From NCBI GenBank assembly GCA_001687465.1, contig LVLI01000268.1, forward strand, positions 31,446 to 95,445: DNA of 64,000 bases. The letters are read 5' to 3'. The notes under the pieces were generated by a model. It made no database searches, had not been told where the DNA came from, and saw nothing but the letters and a program-made list of their open reading frames with translations. The stretch is from Halocafeteria seosinensis (lineage: Eukaryota > Sar > Bigyra > Bicosoecida). Every line of letters starts with the position of its first letter. Position 1 is the first letter of the stretch. The position numbers were made by a program, and so were the translations under genes. Positions 33,206-45,862 of this stretch are shown piece by piece.

Positions 33206-36200
33206 ATGCATCAAGGGCATTCCCACGGCCAAGCTGCCGATGGCATGCAGGAAGTGGCGGATCCTGATAGCAAGGAAAAGATGGTCAAGGAGGACGATCC
33301 TGAAGGTATGTTCTGTTTTCTCTTGTCTATATTCGTGCGTAGGAACCTTGGTATACGACAAGGATGTTGATGTGGATGATGGCGACGGGTAGCAAAAATG
33401 GCTCGGGACCAGCTCAAGGGGAGAGATGGGGGAGCAAAAAGGGTCGGGGGTCCTGTGCTCAGCACCTCGATGTGGAACTGGGAGTTGTTTTGGGTATCGT
33501 TAAGTACACTGATACCTTTAATGTCTTCTACAACGCAGACTTTTCACCATATGCCTTAGTGGACAAGGCGACAATCCTCCAGGAGGCCAGAGTCTTTAAT
33601 GACTCAAATCATGTTCGCTTGCACCCGAAACGTTGTTGCCAGCAATTAACGAAACTTCTTTATTTGTTGGCCCATGGAGAAACTTTCTCTGGTCATGAAG
33701 CGTCCAATGTATTCTTTGGAGTTACGAAGCTTTTCCAGAGCGATGACGTATGTGTTATATCTCGGACCATTTCTGCTAGGATTGGTCGTAACCATTAATT
33801 CCGAACATTACAGGGAAATTTGCGGCGTCTTATATACCTATTCCTGAAGGAAGTAGTAGAATCTACTGATTCCACCGAGGTACGAACTGCTCTATTGATG
33901 TCTACATAAGCAGCGAGCATATAACGGGATATGCGTGTGCAGGTAATCATTGTGGTTCAATCCCTCTGTAAGGATATGAACAGTGACGTTAACCTTTATC
34001 GTGCTAACGCTATCCGGGTCTTAGCCAAGATTGTGGATGTAAGTATCTTGCTGGGTTTAGGTATTGCGTTTCTGCTTCCATGACACTTTTTTGATGTGAT
34101 ATACTTGGTCGCAGTCTTCTACTTTGGTATCCATTGAGCGTTATCTTCAACAGTCGCTTGTGGATAAGGATGAATTGGTGTCTAGCTCAGCACTGGTGTC
34201 AGCCCTTCACTTGCTAAAAGTCAACCCAGATGTGGTGCGTGGTTGGGTCAAGGAAGCTCAAACTGCCCTGGAAAACAAGTCCTCAATGGGACAGTTCCAT
34301 GCCTTAGCGCTGCTTCACGGAATAAAGAAGAACGACGTTTTAGCTATATCCCGACTATTGACGCAAATAATGAATTCAACCTCCACCAAGTCCAATCTCG
34401 CTGTGTGTATGGCTATTCGATATTCTTTGGAGTTAATTCAGCGAGATCCGGAGGCGATTCCTGCTAAAGAACTTTATGGTTTTCTGGAGAGTTGTTTGCA
34501 CCATCAGTCTGAAATGGTTATATATGAAGCCGCCAGAGCAATTTGTGAGCTACCTGATACGGAGAAGAGGGATATTGCGCCGGCAGTGACGGTTTTGCAC
34601 ATGTTCTTAGCGAGTTCGAAGAGTGTCCGACGATTTGCTGCCGTTAAGACGCTTTCTAACGTTGCCCAACGGTATCCGCTCTTGGTAGCTAAATGCAATG
34701 AAGACTTGGAATCGTTGCTACATGACAGTAACAGGACGATTGCAACCCTTGCAATCACCACACTTTTAAAGACTGGTGCTGAGCAAAATGTAGACAGATT
34801 TATGCGCCAAATAAATAAGTTCATGGCAGACATTGGGGATGAATTTAAGATTGTAGTGGTCCGAGCTGTGCATGATCTGGCATTGAGACTACCGAACAAG
34901 TACGCGACTGTATTAAATTTCCTATCTGAAATCTTGCGTGACGAAGGTGGCATCGAATTGAAGAAAACTGTCGTTGACATTATTACCGATATTATTGAAA
35001 AGAACGAAGATGCTACAAATCCGGGATTGTATCACTTCTGTGAGTACATCGAAGATTGTGAATACACCGCTCTGGCGACTCGAATCTTGCATCTGTTGGG
35101 TGACAAAGCTTCTCGGCAACCGAAGCCAGAAGGATTCATCCGGTATATCTATAACCGGATTATTTTAGAAAATGCGGTGATTAGAGCCGCCGCTGTTTCT
35201 GCGTTGGCGAAGTTTGCGGCGCGTGTCCCTTCGCTAAGGCACAGCATCACTGTGTTACTTCGCCGGTGCCAAAACGATGATAATGATGAAGTTCGAGATC
35301 GAGCCACCTTGTATCTTACGCTTCTCGAAGAAGAAGAATCGGGTGTTGGTGACCAGAATGCGCTGGAGGCTGCTACAAAAAGCATTACTGCAGGCACTCT
35401 TCCTATGAGCGTAGAAGCACTGCAGAAGAGCCTACGGATGTATGCTCTCCGTCCCGCAAAGGGCCCATTGACGTTTGATGCTTTACCTCGTGTTGAAGAA
35501 CCTGCTCAAGAACAACACAGCTATGATACTGAAGCTAAAGCTGTTGAAAAGCAGAAACGCGAGGCTGCCTCTGCAAAGTCAGCGTCTCAGGGAGCAGGAT
35601 ACGGAAACAGCGAGAAAGCGAGTGCTGCGCAAACTAGCAGCGAAGCTGCAGAAGAATTGTTCAAAATCCCCGAGTTTGCCAACCTGGGTCCACTTGTCAA
35701 GAGCACAAGCATAGTTCCTTTGACAGAAAGTGAACTCGAGTACCTCGTACACGTCAGGAAACATATATTTCAAGAGCATGTTGTTTTTGATTTCCGTGTT
35801 GAAAACACAATGGGAGAGGTACAGCTACGAAACGTCCGCGTTGACCTTGATGCTAATGATGAGGAAACAGCTGAAGCTTGGGAAGTGACTAACGTCATTG
35901 CTGCCAGCGAAGTGAAGAAAGGAGAGCCTCAACACACATACGTGTGCGTGCAGCACAACGAGGCGGCAGGCTATCCTAGTGCGTCATGGGATGCGCGTAT
36001 GTATTTCTTGACAGTCGAAGTTGATGAATCCGGTGCAGCGTTTGACGATGCTGGTATTGAGGAAGATTTTGAACTCGAACAGGTTACTTTAGCGCTCAAA
36101 GATTTCATGGTTCCTCGTCCTATTACGGGATTTAAGACATCATGGGAACAGTTTGGCAAGGATGTGGAAGTCCGTGATGACTTCGAAATTCCGTTCAAAT

Positions 36201-36442
36201 CAGTTGAGGAGGCTTACCAAAAAACACAGGAGTTATTAGGGATGTCGGTCTGCGAAGATAGCAAAGCCATTGATAAGAATGGTCGTCTCAATGCGCTACT
36301 CGCCGGTGTTTTCATGGAGGGAATGCAGGTGTTAGTGAAGATGCAAATTTTGATCGATAGCCAAGATCGCTGTATCCTGCGCTTTGCAGCTCGGTCTCCC
36401 GATAAGAACTTGTCTCAGCTTGTTCTCGATGTAGTACAATAG
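33206..36442 (+). CDS. coatomer subunit gamma (gamma-COP)
   Basis: The model is join(33206..33305, 33539..33747, 33814..33879, 33943..34038, 34115..36442), 932 aa. The trunk HEAT region includes ALVDKATILQEARVFND, LTKLLYLLAHGETFSGHEA, FFGVTKLFQSDD, YRANAIRVLAKI, SSSALVSALHLLK and GQFHALALLHGIKKND, all collinear with gamma-COP. The C-terminal appendage contains VFDFRVENTMGEVQLRNVRV. Gamma-COP is part of the adaptor-like F-subcomplex of COPI and links coat polymerisation to ARF1 and cargo in Golgi-to-ER traffic. The N-terminal exon (MHQGHSHGQAADG...) is His/Asp-rich and not conserved. Intron 1 (233 nt) is unusually long and could hide a small exon. The main exon is certain. Confidence 0.93.
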
Positions 36443-36902
36443 GGCATGCACGAATAGTAAAGCATTGGCTACTTGGGACCAGATTATGTAACATTCTTAT
36501 TGATACTCGTTGCGGTATTGCATTAGTCTCCACACTTCTTTCACCGCGTAGGCAATAAGTTTCGCCCACGCATTATCTACTCATCGCCCAAGACGTGCCA
36601 TGCAACAGCAGCAATTGGCTCTTGTAGATACTCCCTTTCTTCCTATTGAGGCATACATCACTGCCCTGAGGCTGAATGTGCAAATGTATGCTATGCCGCC
36701 TTGCGTTGCCAAGTGCACTGTGCAAGTTGCCATATTCTTGAAGAGTACAACTTCAACTTGCCGGGACCGTGCTTATACCTTCATTTGAAGGTGACACAGA
36801 CCGAGATATTATTGCGTTGAAGTCCATGATATCAATGTTTATTATATCATCTGTATACCTACGCAAAAATTGGGGTAGAAAAAAGGCAGAAAGGGTTCAA
36901 AA
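36443..36902. other. intergenic spacer gamma-COP / DDX41
   Basis: A 460-bp spacer between tandem plus-strand genes. It has no supported gene and holds the DDX41 promoter. Confidence 0.5.
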
Positions 36903-38993
36903 ATGGCGGCAGCGTCAGCAGCTTACCCCCAGCAACACTATGCTCAACAGAATGAAAATGGCTCTTCCTCTGAAACAAGGGGACGCCTTACTCGAAATGA
37001 AGATGCAAATGGTTCTTCATCGAATCTAGATGACATAATTGCTGCTGAAGAAGAGGAAGAGGACTTGACCAGCAAGTATGTGCCGCGCAAACGGCGCCGT
37101 GAACAGGAGGAGCAGGAGAGACAAAAGATGCTTGAGCGCATTCGGGAGAAAATACACAAGACGTACGGCGAAGATGAAGACGAGGAGGACGACGAAGAGG
37201 CCCAGCAGCAAGAGCAGAACGGTGGAGAACAGGAAGGAAGGGACGAAGGGGAGCAGAACGGCAGCGCAGAAGCAGACCATCCTATCACGGCAAACGCAGA
37301 TCAACAAAAGACAGAGAAACAAATGGAGATGCTCCGAAAAGGTCCTGAGAAAGAGTTTGACTATGATCGAACCGGAGCTTCACTGTTGGACCGGGCCAAG
37401 CAAGCAATGCGCGAAGGGAAGGGGCTGACCGAAGAACAGAAACAGCAGCGAGAAGAAGAGGAGCTTATTAAACAGGCGATGGCCATGCAAAAGCAGTCAT
37501 TGTTGAGCGCCAAGGAGCATGCAAAAGGAGTCACTTACTCAGAACCGATGAAAACGGATTGGAAGCCACCTCATTATCTATCCAACGAAGTAGTTTCCAA
37601 GGAGGAAGCCCAGAGACTGCGAAACAAATATCATATCATTACAGAGGGACAAGACATCGTTGCTCCCATTAAATCGTTCCGGGAAATGAAGTTTCCGGAG
37701 CCAATCATCAAAGCATTAGAAGACAAGAACATATTCCGTCCCACACCCATACAAGTGCAAGGCTTACCAGTGGCCTTGACAGGGCGTGATATGGTGGGGG
37801 TTGCATTTACTGGTAGTGGAAAGACTGTAGTGTTTGTTCTGCCTATGATCATGTGGGCACTGCAAGAAGAGCTAAAGATGCCTCTGGTAGCGAATGAAGG
37901 ACCGGTTGGTATTGTTGTCTGCCCCTCCCGCGAGTTGGCTCGACAAACTTACGATAACGTAAAACATTTCTCCAACTACTTGTACGAAGCTGGTTATCCT
38001 GAGTTGCGGACGATGCTCTGTATTGGTGGAGAGGATATGCGAAGCCAAATGGAGCCTGTACAGAAAGGAGTGCACATGATTGTTGCCACTCCCGGTAGGC
38101 TGAATGATCACTTGAATAAGCGGCGGATTACCCTCGATTTATGCAAGTACATCGCTTTGGACGAAGCTGACCGGATGTTGGATATGGGCTTTGACGACGA
38201 CGTCCAAAATATGTTTTCGTTCTTTAACCGTCAGCGGCAGACACTGTTGTTCAGCGCTACAATGCCTGAAAAGGTTCAAAAATTTGCCAGAGAAGCACTT
38301 GTCCAACCAATTGTGGTGAATGTTGGCCGAGCCGGTGCCGCTAACCTTGATGTGATACAAGAAGTTGAGTATGTGAAAGAGGACATGAAAATCTTATATA
38401 TATTAGAATGCCTTCAGAAAACAGCCCCACCTGTAATTATATTCGCTGAAAACAAATCGGATGTAGATGCAATCAATGAGTATCTGCTTCTAAAAGGCGT
38501 AAATGCTGTGAGTATTCATGGAGGGAAGAGTCAAGAAGAAAGAAACGAAGCCATTAGGGGATTCAAGGAAGGTCGACATGACGTGTTGATTGCGACTGAC
38601 ATCGCTGCGAAGGGTCTGGACTTTCCTGATACTCAGCATGTCATTAATTATGATATGCCAAAGGAGATCGAAAACTACGTTCATCGCATTGGTAGGACTG
38701 GTCGCTGCGGTAAGACTGGTGTGGCAACTACGTTTATTAACCGCTCTGTAGAAGAACGATTATTGCTGGACTTGAAGCATTTGCTCTTGGAAGCTAAACA
38801 ACGAGTTCCTCCTGTGCTTATGGCCTTGGATGATCCTCGGGAACGGGAAGACAGCTATTGGAAAAACAAAGAGTGCCCTATTTGCAGTGGTCTCGGACAC
38901 AGCCCAAAGAATTGTCCGAAAGTGGAACAACAACGGAGGCAATTGCAAGGGCAAAGAAAGGAGTACATCAAAGAAGGAGACTTGGGGTACTAA
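36903..38993 (+). CDS. DDX41: DEAD-box RNA helicase DDX41 (Abstrakt)
   Basis: Intronless, 696 aa. An acidic/Gln-rich N-terminus precedes the helicase core: a Q motif in FRPTPIQVQGLPVAL, Walker A FTGSGKT (about 302), PSRELARQTYD, TPGRLND, DEAD in LDEADRMLDMG (about 418), SAT in LFSATMP (about 449), ATDIAAKGLDFP and HRIGRTGRCGKTG (about 593). A CCHC zinc knuckle, CPICSGLGHSPKNCP, ends the protein (about 657-672). DEAD-box plus a C-terminal CCHC knuckle is specific to DDX41/Abstrakt, a spliceosome-associated helicase. Lack of introns in a gene this long is unusual in the neighbourhood. Confidence 0.95.
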   Translation: MAAASAAYPQQHYAQQNENGSSSETRGRLTRNEDANGSSSNLDDIIAAEEEEEDLTSKYVPRKRRREQEEQERQKMLERIREKIHKTYGEDEDEEDDEEAQQQEQNGGEQEGRDEGEQNGSAEADHPITANADQQKTEKQMEMLRKGPEKEFDYDRTGASLLDRAKQAMREGKGLTEEQKQQREEEELIKQAMAMQKQSLLSAKEHAKGVTYSEPMKTDWKPPHYLSNEVVSKEEAQRLRNKYHIITEGQDIVAPIKSFREMKFPEPIIKALEDKNIFRPTPIQVQGLPVALTGRDMVGVAFTGSGKTVVFVLPMIMWALQEELKMPLVANEGPVGIVVCPSRELARQTYDNVKHFSNYLYEAGYPELRTMLCIGGEDMRSQMEPVQKGVHMIVATPGRLNDHLNKRRITLDLCKYIALDEADRMLDMGFDDDVQNMFSFFNRQRQTLLFSATMPEKVQKFAREALVQPIVVNVGRAGAANLDVIQEVEYVKEDMKILYILECLQKTAPPVIIFAENKSDVDAINEYLLLKGVNAVSIHGGKSQEERNEAIRGFKEGRHDVLIATDIAAKGLDFPDTQHVINYDMPKEIENYVHRIGRTGRCGKTGVATTFINRSVEERLLLDLKHLLLEAKQRVPPVLMALDDPREREDSYWKNKECPICSGLGHSPKNCPKVEQQRRQLQGQRKEYIKEGDLGY

Positions 38994-39096
38994 AAATAAA
39001 CAAACCTATACCTCGCATTCCATTTTTCTTCTGAGTATCCTTTATTGTTGACATTAGTTTTACTGCTGAGTTTTTATGCATCCATGCAGCGGGCCT

Positions 39097-39836
39097 TTAC
39101 GCATATAGCGCCCAAAGCAGAATCCCCGTGAAGACGATACAGAAGGGCAAGTACGTCATTATGGTTCTTGAGAAAGACACATGTTTTCCTGCTAAAGTTA
39201 GCCAGAGTGCCAAATATATCATATTCCAGTCTTGACGCCCATTATAGGCGATGGAATTCAAAATGCAGGCCACGTGAGAATGACAATTATCGCAGCTGAT
39301 ACACACAAGCAGTTCAGTTTCCATTCAATGCAGCACAAGTGTTCCTCCAGTTCACAATTGAACTTACCATAAATTATGCATTCTGCGGGAGTAGACTTGG
39401 TTCCCGATATCAACGGCTCTATTCCAGTTCTGCTCAGTTGAAGTAGCGCCGTCCGTGGGGTTCTCCAGGACGCTTTTCTTGGCTTTTCTCGGGTCCAATT
39501 GCACATACCTCACCGGCCGTCCGAAAGCTGTAGGCCGAATAAATGATGCTCAGTTGGGACTCTCTGCAGCATGGGAAGGCGCGAGTACGTACCCATATCA
39601 TCTTGTCCAATGGTGTAAGGCCCCGCAAAATCGTAGATGATGCCTTTAGAATCTGCAATTCCCATGTGTCCCACGACTGGAAAGAGCCAAGTCAGGCACG
39701 GGATGGCCGTCCACACGATGCAGAACGGGAAGCGGTCCCGGTTCACGTCGATAAAAGTCGTCATTTCGGAGGTGTGGTTCTGCTTCTCCTGCACATACGA
39801 ATCGCCACTTTGATGCTCGATATCGCTCTGATTCAT
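39097..39836 (-). CDS. TMEM222 / RTE1-family (DUF778) membrane protein
   Basis: The CDS is complement(join(39097..39295, 39368..39527, 39593..39836)), 200 aa. Family landmarks across the exons are FPFCIVWTAIPCLTWLFPVVGHMGI, DFAGPYTIGQDDMAFGRPVRY, RRMHNLWCCDNCHSHV (spanning junction 2) and the two C-terminal hydrophobic segments ending WALYA. The DUF778 family includes human TMEM222 and Arabidopsis RTE1, an ER/Golgi protein needed for function of the ETR1 ethylene receptor with cytochrome b5. The biochemical role in other eukaryotes is unknown. The upstream in-frame GTG at 39848 is not used. Confidence 0.9.
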
Positions 39837-40172
39837 TGGGGATACCACTTAAGACAGAACTCGTACAAACGGTAATACAAGAATAGATAGGAGTCTATTA
39901 ATTGTTGTTGTTGTTGCCGCAATACCAACCCTCGTGAGCAACTGCAACTGACAGTGTACATGGTCTGATTCAATCAGGACGCAACTTGGTGGCCATTGTC
40001 TGGGGACTGGCATTGTTAATTGTTGTTGCTCTTCTTCAATCTTTCAGATTTTCACCTTCTGTTATTTACACTCGCAAATTCTTGGCTTCTTACACACAGG
40101 TAGAGAGGACGAGTGGAACTCGGGCCTCGAGGCCCTCGACATGAAACATAACTATAACCAACCCAGTTTCAA
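39837..40172. other. intergenic spacer TMEM222 / bromodomain-PHD gene
   Basis: A 336-bp spacer with a short (TTG)n/(TAA)n-like patch near 39898-39915. No gene was seen. Confidence 0.5.
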
Positions 40173-42664
40173 TCACACTATTGTTGAGCCCTCAGCAGAG
40201 TTGGTATCATACAAGGATCGCATCGCGGAAGCGAGCTTACTCTCATCACTATCCAAGGGGAGCACAGTGAATTTCTCGAAGAGAGTAAGGTCTTTCCAGA
40301 AATTGTTAGGCAACCCTTGAGGCTTGTTCCTGTAACTATCCGATCTCGAATGCGCGTGTCGCACAAAGTCAGACGGATTCGTAGACTCATCTATTACAGG
40401 GAAGGGAAAGCCTGAACGTTCTGAACTACCATAGGGAGTGAGACGAGAGCTTTTCCGAGGTGGCCCTTCCTCACGATATCCAGAACGTGCGCTCCGATGG
40501 TGAGGAACGTCTTGTTGGCGCCTTTCATGTTTACGCATTCCTTCAGCCTCCTGCTGAGCTCTAAAGATAGCAGGATCATGAATATGAAGCATTCTAGCAA
40601 CTTCTTCATGCCCCACATGTCGGCCAAAGATGGGAAGTTCATCAGAACGCCCTAGCTCTACAAGTTTTCGAACACGACGGCTGAGTGCTCCAGGCTTCAC
40701 CAAGTTAAGCTTCTGCAAGAAGCAAACATCGATATCAGTCAAGGGCAGATGTAAAGAGCAACAATTTAACACATTAAAACTTACAAAGCAAGGACCACAA
40801 ACATGGGTAATATTATAGCAAATCCATTCCGGGCTATCGTGCGGTCCGCAAGCGCGGATGATATTGACAATAGACACGTCATCAGAAAATTCAAAGATTT
40901 CCGGATGAATTTTTGGTGTCTCCCGACCGTTCTTCTTTGCTTCTTCTAAGAGTTCTTCGTTTCGTTTTTTCGTAGCATTTAGGTTCCGTTCGATAGCGTT
41001 CAGGTTTTCCTGTTTGAGATCTTCGTCTGATAGTGGGAAACTCAAGCGAACTGTGGAAACAAGTGCTTGAGCTTGGTCTTCTTTGCTTAATCTAGAAAAC
41101 TGCGTATCGGTTGTAACCCATCCAAGCTGGGGACGAGTGTATCTCACTCGGTAATAGTCCACCTTCACATTCAATCCGACTAGTGCTCCATTTGGTTGAG
41201 TCTCTACGTCAATGTGGCCAAAGTCCTCTGTCCAAATACGTCGTGTCGGTAATCCTCTAGTGGATTCTATCAGAGGGTATTCTAGTTTAGACTGATCGCA
41301 CTCCTCAAACTTGAGGTTAGAAGACAGCAAAAGTCTTCGATATTTTATTTGTTCCCCTGTGGCTTCAAGACGAATCCTCACTTCTGGCGGCGAAAGGCAA
41401 CCAGTCGAGTACTTTGGCACACCACACTCCACGCATTCATCACATAACCAATCCGCTTGAGGGACTACCATTCCGCAACCACCAAGACAAAGCTGATGAA
41501 AAGGTTTGCCACAGCCTCTTCTGTCAGAACCACAGAATACAATATTATTACTGCCGTCCTCCGCAATACCACCGGATCCACACGAAACGCAGTAATCGTT
41601 CTCGTCTCCATCACACCGTTGTTTTATGACTCTGTGTTGATAGTGGCGCTCCCACCGCTCTTTCATCCTCTTTGAGATTACATAAGCTGCAATGCTAGGA
41701 AACAACCCTTGGGGGCTTGTCAATTTAACACACCAAGCTGATCTAACATACCATACTGTCTAACAGGTGCGTTTGGGTCGGAAGTATATAGATGACAATT
41801 TACCCAAACTTGGTTCCACGCGTGTAAGAAATCCCGGACAGTGCGTAGATACAGCCGACCTCCACGTCCATTGGTATATCCTATACTTTGAGGAGGGTTG
41901 GGACGGGGTGGATGCATATCTAAACCGTTGCTCTGCAAGTGGTCAAGCTCACGATCCAGGTCATCAAAGCAGACTGGCCGCTTTACATAGCTCGGGTAAT
42001 CGTCGAAGTCCTGAAGCATTGGCAGCGAGCAAGCGTGAATCAATGCTTGTTCTATTGCTTTGTGCTACTGCCCACTTACGGATGTATTTACAGGCATATC
42101 GAAGAACTCCCAACCTTGCAAGCGCCGCGCTTCGTTGATGAATCTGCAAAGCCAGTTTCCACTAAAGCCCGCATCACATGGGTAACTCATTCGTACACCA
42201 CGTACTTCTGCAGGAACTTCCGAACGGCCGGACGAGAAAGAAAGCACATGCGGTTATCCTCTGTGTCTGCTTCGATCAAAGATTCTGGCCAGTCGTCCCA
42301 GTCTTCTCGCAAGCCTACAACACTCGTTCGCTGTTCATGCTCCGTCAAATAGGGCACTCTTGAGTTCTGGTACTTTTCTAAGCTTTCAGGGTACGCAGTA
42401 AGATTCATATTGCCTGAGTAGGAACCACCCGTGTTAATGAGGCGACAAAATCAGGCAGGTTGGAGTGAGTCACCTACCTCCTGAAGGATGATGCTCAGGC
42501 GACACGGGAGCATTGGGCTCATCTCCCCCTTCTACGTCACTTCCATCGCTTCTAGGCCCAATATTTAGTCTAACTGTGAATTTTTCATCTCCCGAGTTGG
42601 AAGATGGTGGAGGTCCCGAAGTGAGTTGGGTCCACGAGGTGATGCTTGAGTTGTGTTCCTCCAT
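40173..42664 (-). CDS. bromodomain-PHD finger protein with interrupted bromodomain
   Basis: The exons are complement(40173..40712, 40785..41686, 41752..42010, 42080..42143, 42206..42413, 42478..42664), 719 aa. The bromodomain (about 115-255) begins FINEARRLQGWEFFDMPVN and DFDDYPSYVKRPVCFDDLD. An insert of about 35 residues with PPRPNPPQS follows, then resumes LYLRTVRDFLHAWNQVWVNC with the YT of the acetyl-lysine pocket region. A PHD finger follows (about 264-315): C-x2-C in YCVSCG, FCGSDRRGCG, FHQLCLGGC and a final CDEC/CVEC pair. A second Cys-containing region ICYNITHVCGPC lies near 535. PHD and bromodomains read histone tails. The bromodomain-then-PHD order is the reverse of TRIM24/BPTF. 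It may be a chromatin reader within a larger complex; no catalytic domain was seen. Confidence 0.82.
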
Positions 42665-45600
42665 GTCTACTCGTAAACGTCTCTCTAGATTGATTTAGTG
42701 CGCGCGTACAAAGGGCGTGATCCAAAAATTATTGCTGGTATCCTGCAAAAGAGACACGGTGCAAAAATGAGAAGGTGTGTGGAACTGCGAATCGTCATGT
42801 GGCAACTCCGAAAGTACAATAGTCGAGAACAGTAGCACTGCTGACGTTTTCGATTTTGGTACTCATACAGGTTCTGGAGCTGGGCAACAAGATCCAAACG
42901 ACGGTCGTCGTTGGAGAATTACACGACGCTTCAGAATTCAAACACGATGATCACCCACCTAGCGGATATCAACACACACCACCACCAGCCGGCCGTCGCT
43001 CTTTGCAGAGTGCACCTCCATTAGAGTTCCACACAAATACTCGAAGCAAGCTTATACCAACGAACTTCCCCACTTTACAAATCGTTCTAAAATCACAACA
43101 ACTTTGAATTCTCAAAACAGGCTTTCGTAAAGCGATCTGGCCGGTTTTCCGCACCATTGGCAACAAAAAGGCACAGGGATATGGATCCCCCTTCGGCCAC
43201 CCCTGTCGTAGCAGGGAAAGTCTTCTACGGTCTACTCCGGTCAGGCTAGAATTGGGTTACGTAGAGCATTTTGCCCCAGTAAAGCACATATGACAACAGA
43301 CTTTTTCTATCCGCTTGCTCCTCTTGCTAGAAACCGAGTTATGTTCGAATACGAGAACCAGGAATCCTTACAAGCAAAACGGCGGTGCGGAAGATGACAC
43401 CTGACCTCACTGTTTTCGCCCTTGTTTTTGTCGTCTTTTAATTACGAAGAGCGACAGCAACCCGCGGTACATAAGTTGGAAAGATTCCACAAAGCAAGAC
43501 ACTTTGTAGCACAATGGAGTGTATGAACTAATTTTCCTTCTCCCAGCCTCTACAGCTAAGTTAACTTGCCTTCCACCCGAAGCGCTCTTTGAAATGCCCC
43601 AGAAACTGCTCGCTCCTTATGCTTGTAAACAAGAGGATTCCCTATTCTTATGGGGGAAAAATGACACCATAACTTACTTTGTAATAAAAGGCCGCTATGC
43701 GACGAATGTATTGTCGTTCTTCGCTTCTGAAAATGACTCAAACTCAAGCGTGGAGAGACGTTCGAGTCACTGTCTCGAGAAATTCGGGTCTTTGGACTCA
43801 CTTGGGCGAAGTGTGACTTCTTCAGTTCGATTCAAGGTATATTTTTACAAAAACACAAATGGCTTGTTTACCATCTTTCTCGCAATGCCAACCCGTTGTG
43901 AAAACGATTTTCTTTCAATGCAACCGAACACGTGTGACTGGTTTGTACTCCAGGCGTGCAATCCTATCTCGATACCGCACCGAACTTTGTACGGTAACAC
44001 ATTGTACCAGGCATAATTTATAACGTCAATGATAACAGCTCTTCGTTTGCTAGTTGATAATGCGATTACGACGATGTAAATCATTTTCGTGGATATCGTC
44101 CGGAGGATGACCATACTTGGTACCGTTCTTGCCTTATGGTGTATAGAAGAATTAATAAGGGGAATCAACTAGGTGAAGACGGAAATAGCGGTCCTTTGGC
44201 CTCCCTCCGACCGGAAACGATCTTCGGCACAATGACCGCGTAAACATTTTACATATAAGTCGAATGTCTGCATAATATAATCAAATCAGCGTACAAAAAA
44301 GTGGTGAACACTTTCAGGAGTGAAGCTGACCTCGAGGGTTGCAGTATTGACATTCCCAACAAGGACCATGGCGAATCTTTAATTCTACGTCCCATGAATT
44401 AAGTGGGCAATTGCCTTGATATAATTGTGCTGCAATATATCCGTCGACACTGGTGTGTGCTTAAACGAATGCTATCGTACTTCAAACTTTTCAAGCAGTC
44501 AGCGTACCATCCTGTACTGCCAGGTGTACAGCAACACAGTCAACGAGCTGATGCTGCTAAACGTGCAAAGCGCGCTACTGCGGGAGTAGACGAGAAGCAG
44601 AGGCCCTCTATGCGACACTCTAGAAGATAACGATACTCCCTCAACACACATGTAAGAGAGTGTGGCACGTTTACCCTATCGGTGTGTGGTTCTAGTCCAT
44701 TCGAGGAATGAAAGGGCCACAGATGTCAGCAAAGAGAGCGTGCGTGTCCATGCCATAGCGTCTTCGGTACACCGTAAGGGGGTAAGTGACTCCAACAGTT
44801 CTTTAGCACAGGAAGTCTGCGGGCTCTGCATGCAATGTGGAGTGTTCAGTCTGCTGGGCACATTAACGCTTCCGCACACCGGTAAAGATCCCAAAGAGCG
44901 CCACATTTTCGATCGTATTGGCGAACGGTGCCCCTATCTGCTCAATACTTTTTACCTACATCATCCTTGACGAGGGATGAGGATTTGCCGATCAGCCGTT
45001 TGGATCTACGCTTTTCCGAACTTTTCCTGCTGACTCAGCTTGCGCCACACTAACCCAACAGAAATTTTTTACCTCCATAAGAGTGTCTGACTTGATTTCC
45101 TCGTTATGCGGTAATACAGCGGTATACGCTTAATCACTTGGTGCCCAACCGCTGCGTAGATTGTGGAAACAAGATGATAAGTACGTCGGACAAGCGAAAC
45201 ATTCGTGGGCTTCCTGAACATCCGTAATTGCTCGGTTTCTGCGGGCCACCTCGAGCATGACTGAGTGATGGATCAAGCCCAATAAGCTGTCTTACAGGAG
45301 CAGAGCTGATTGGAATTGGATCCCTGCCTAAGGTTCGAAGGGTTCCGCGGACCCATGAGCTTATAATTGTTGCAAGCAAGGAAGTACGAGCCGGAAACAG
45401 CTAAGAGATCTTGGCTTGAACTTCAGCTTCATACACCATAGCTCTACTGGATGCAGTCGCGCATCCTCTCTCTCTAGGATATCCGCCTTTGCGACAATCC
45501 ACTCCCCTGCATATCAACCGACCACACAGTTGATAATGCAGATGCATGAACAAGAAAGTATATCGTAGATATCCAACTATGTCGACAAATCCAATTATTG

Positions 45601-45862
45601 CGAAAAATACAACAATGTTTGCTCATTGGATTCCTCCTTCGTACACAAGGTCTCATCGATCGCTGGACTCCAGCGGCTGGAGGTTCTTCCCGGGATCGTG
45701 ACTCACCAAGCACTGTCCTTACAGGTTCAGAACTTCAGGCATAGCTAGGGTTGTGAATAGTGCCTCTACGAAGACAAGTTCACTTCTTTGGCAGTACTAG
45801 AGAGTACTTGTGTGTTTGTTTCTCTTGTATCCCTTTGTTTGAAAACAGAACCCTACACAAAC
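42665..45862. other. 3.2-kb region with no recognisable gene
   Basis: This is the longest gene-free stretch. Open frames of up to 165 codons (43519-44016 +) carry no recognised motif and lack coding character in neighbouring frames. Short Cys-containing frames (44662-44970 +) are also unrecognised. I looked for tRNA B-box sequences, reverse transcriptase and transposase motifs and found none convincing. It could contain a fast-evolving multi-exon gene, non-coding transcripts or decayed repeats. Confidence 0.4.

Noticed and set aside
36944-37322. Minus-strand hydrophobic, Ser-rich frames opposite DDX41
   Set aside because: They are antisense to the acidic low-complexity N-terminus of DDX41, and no membrane-protein pattern is conserved.
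43519-44016. 165-codon plus-strand frame as a real gene
   Set aside because: No motif, no plausible splice partners, and composition is similar to flanking non-coding DNA.
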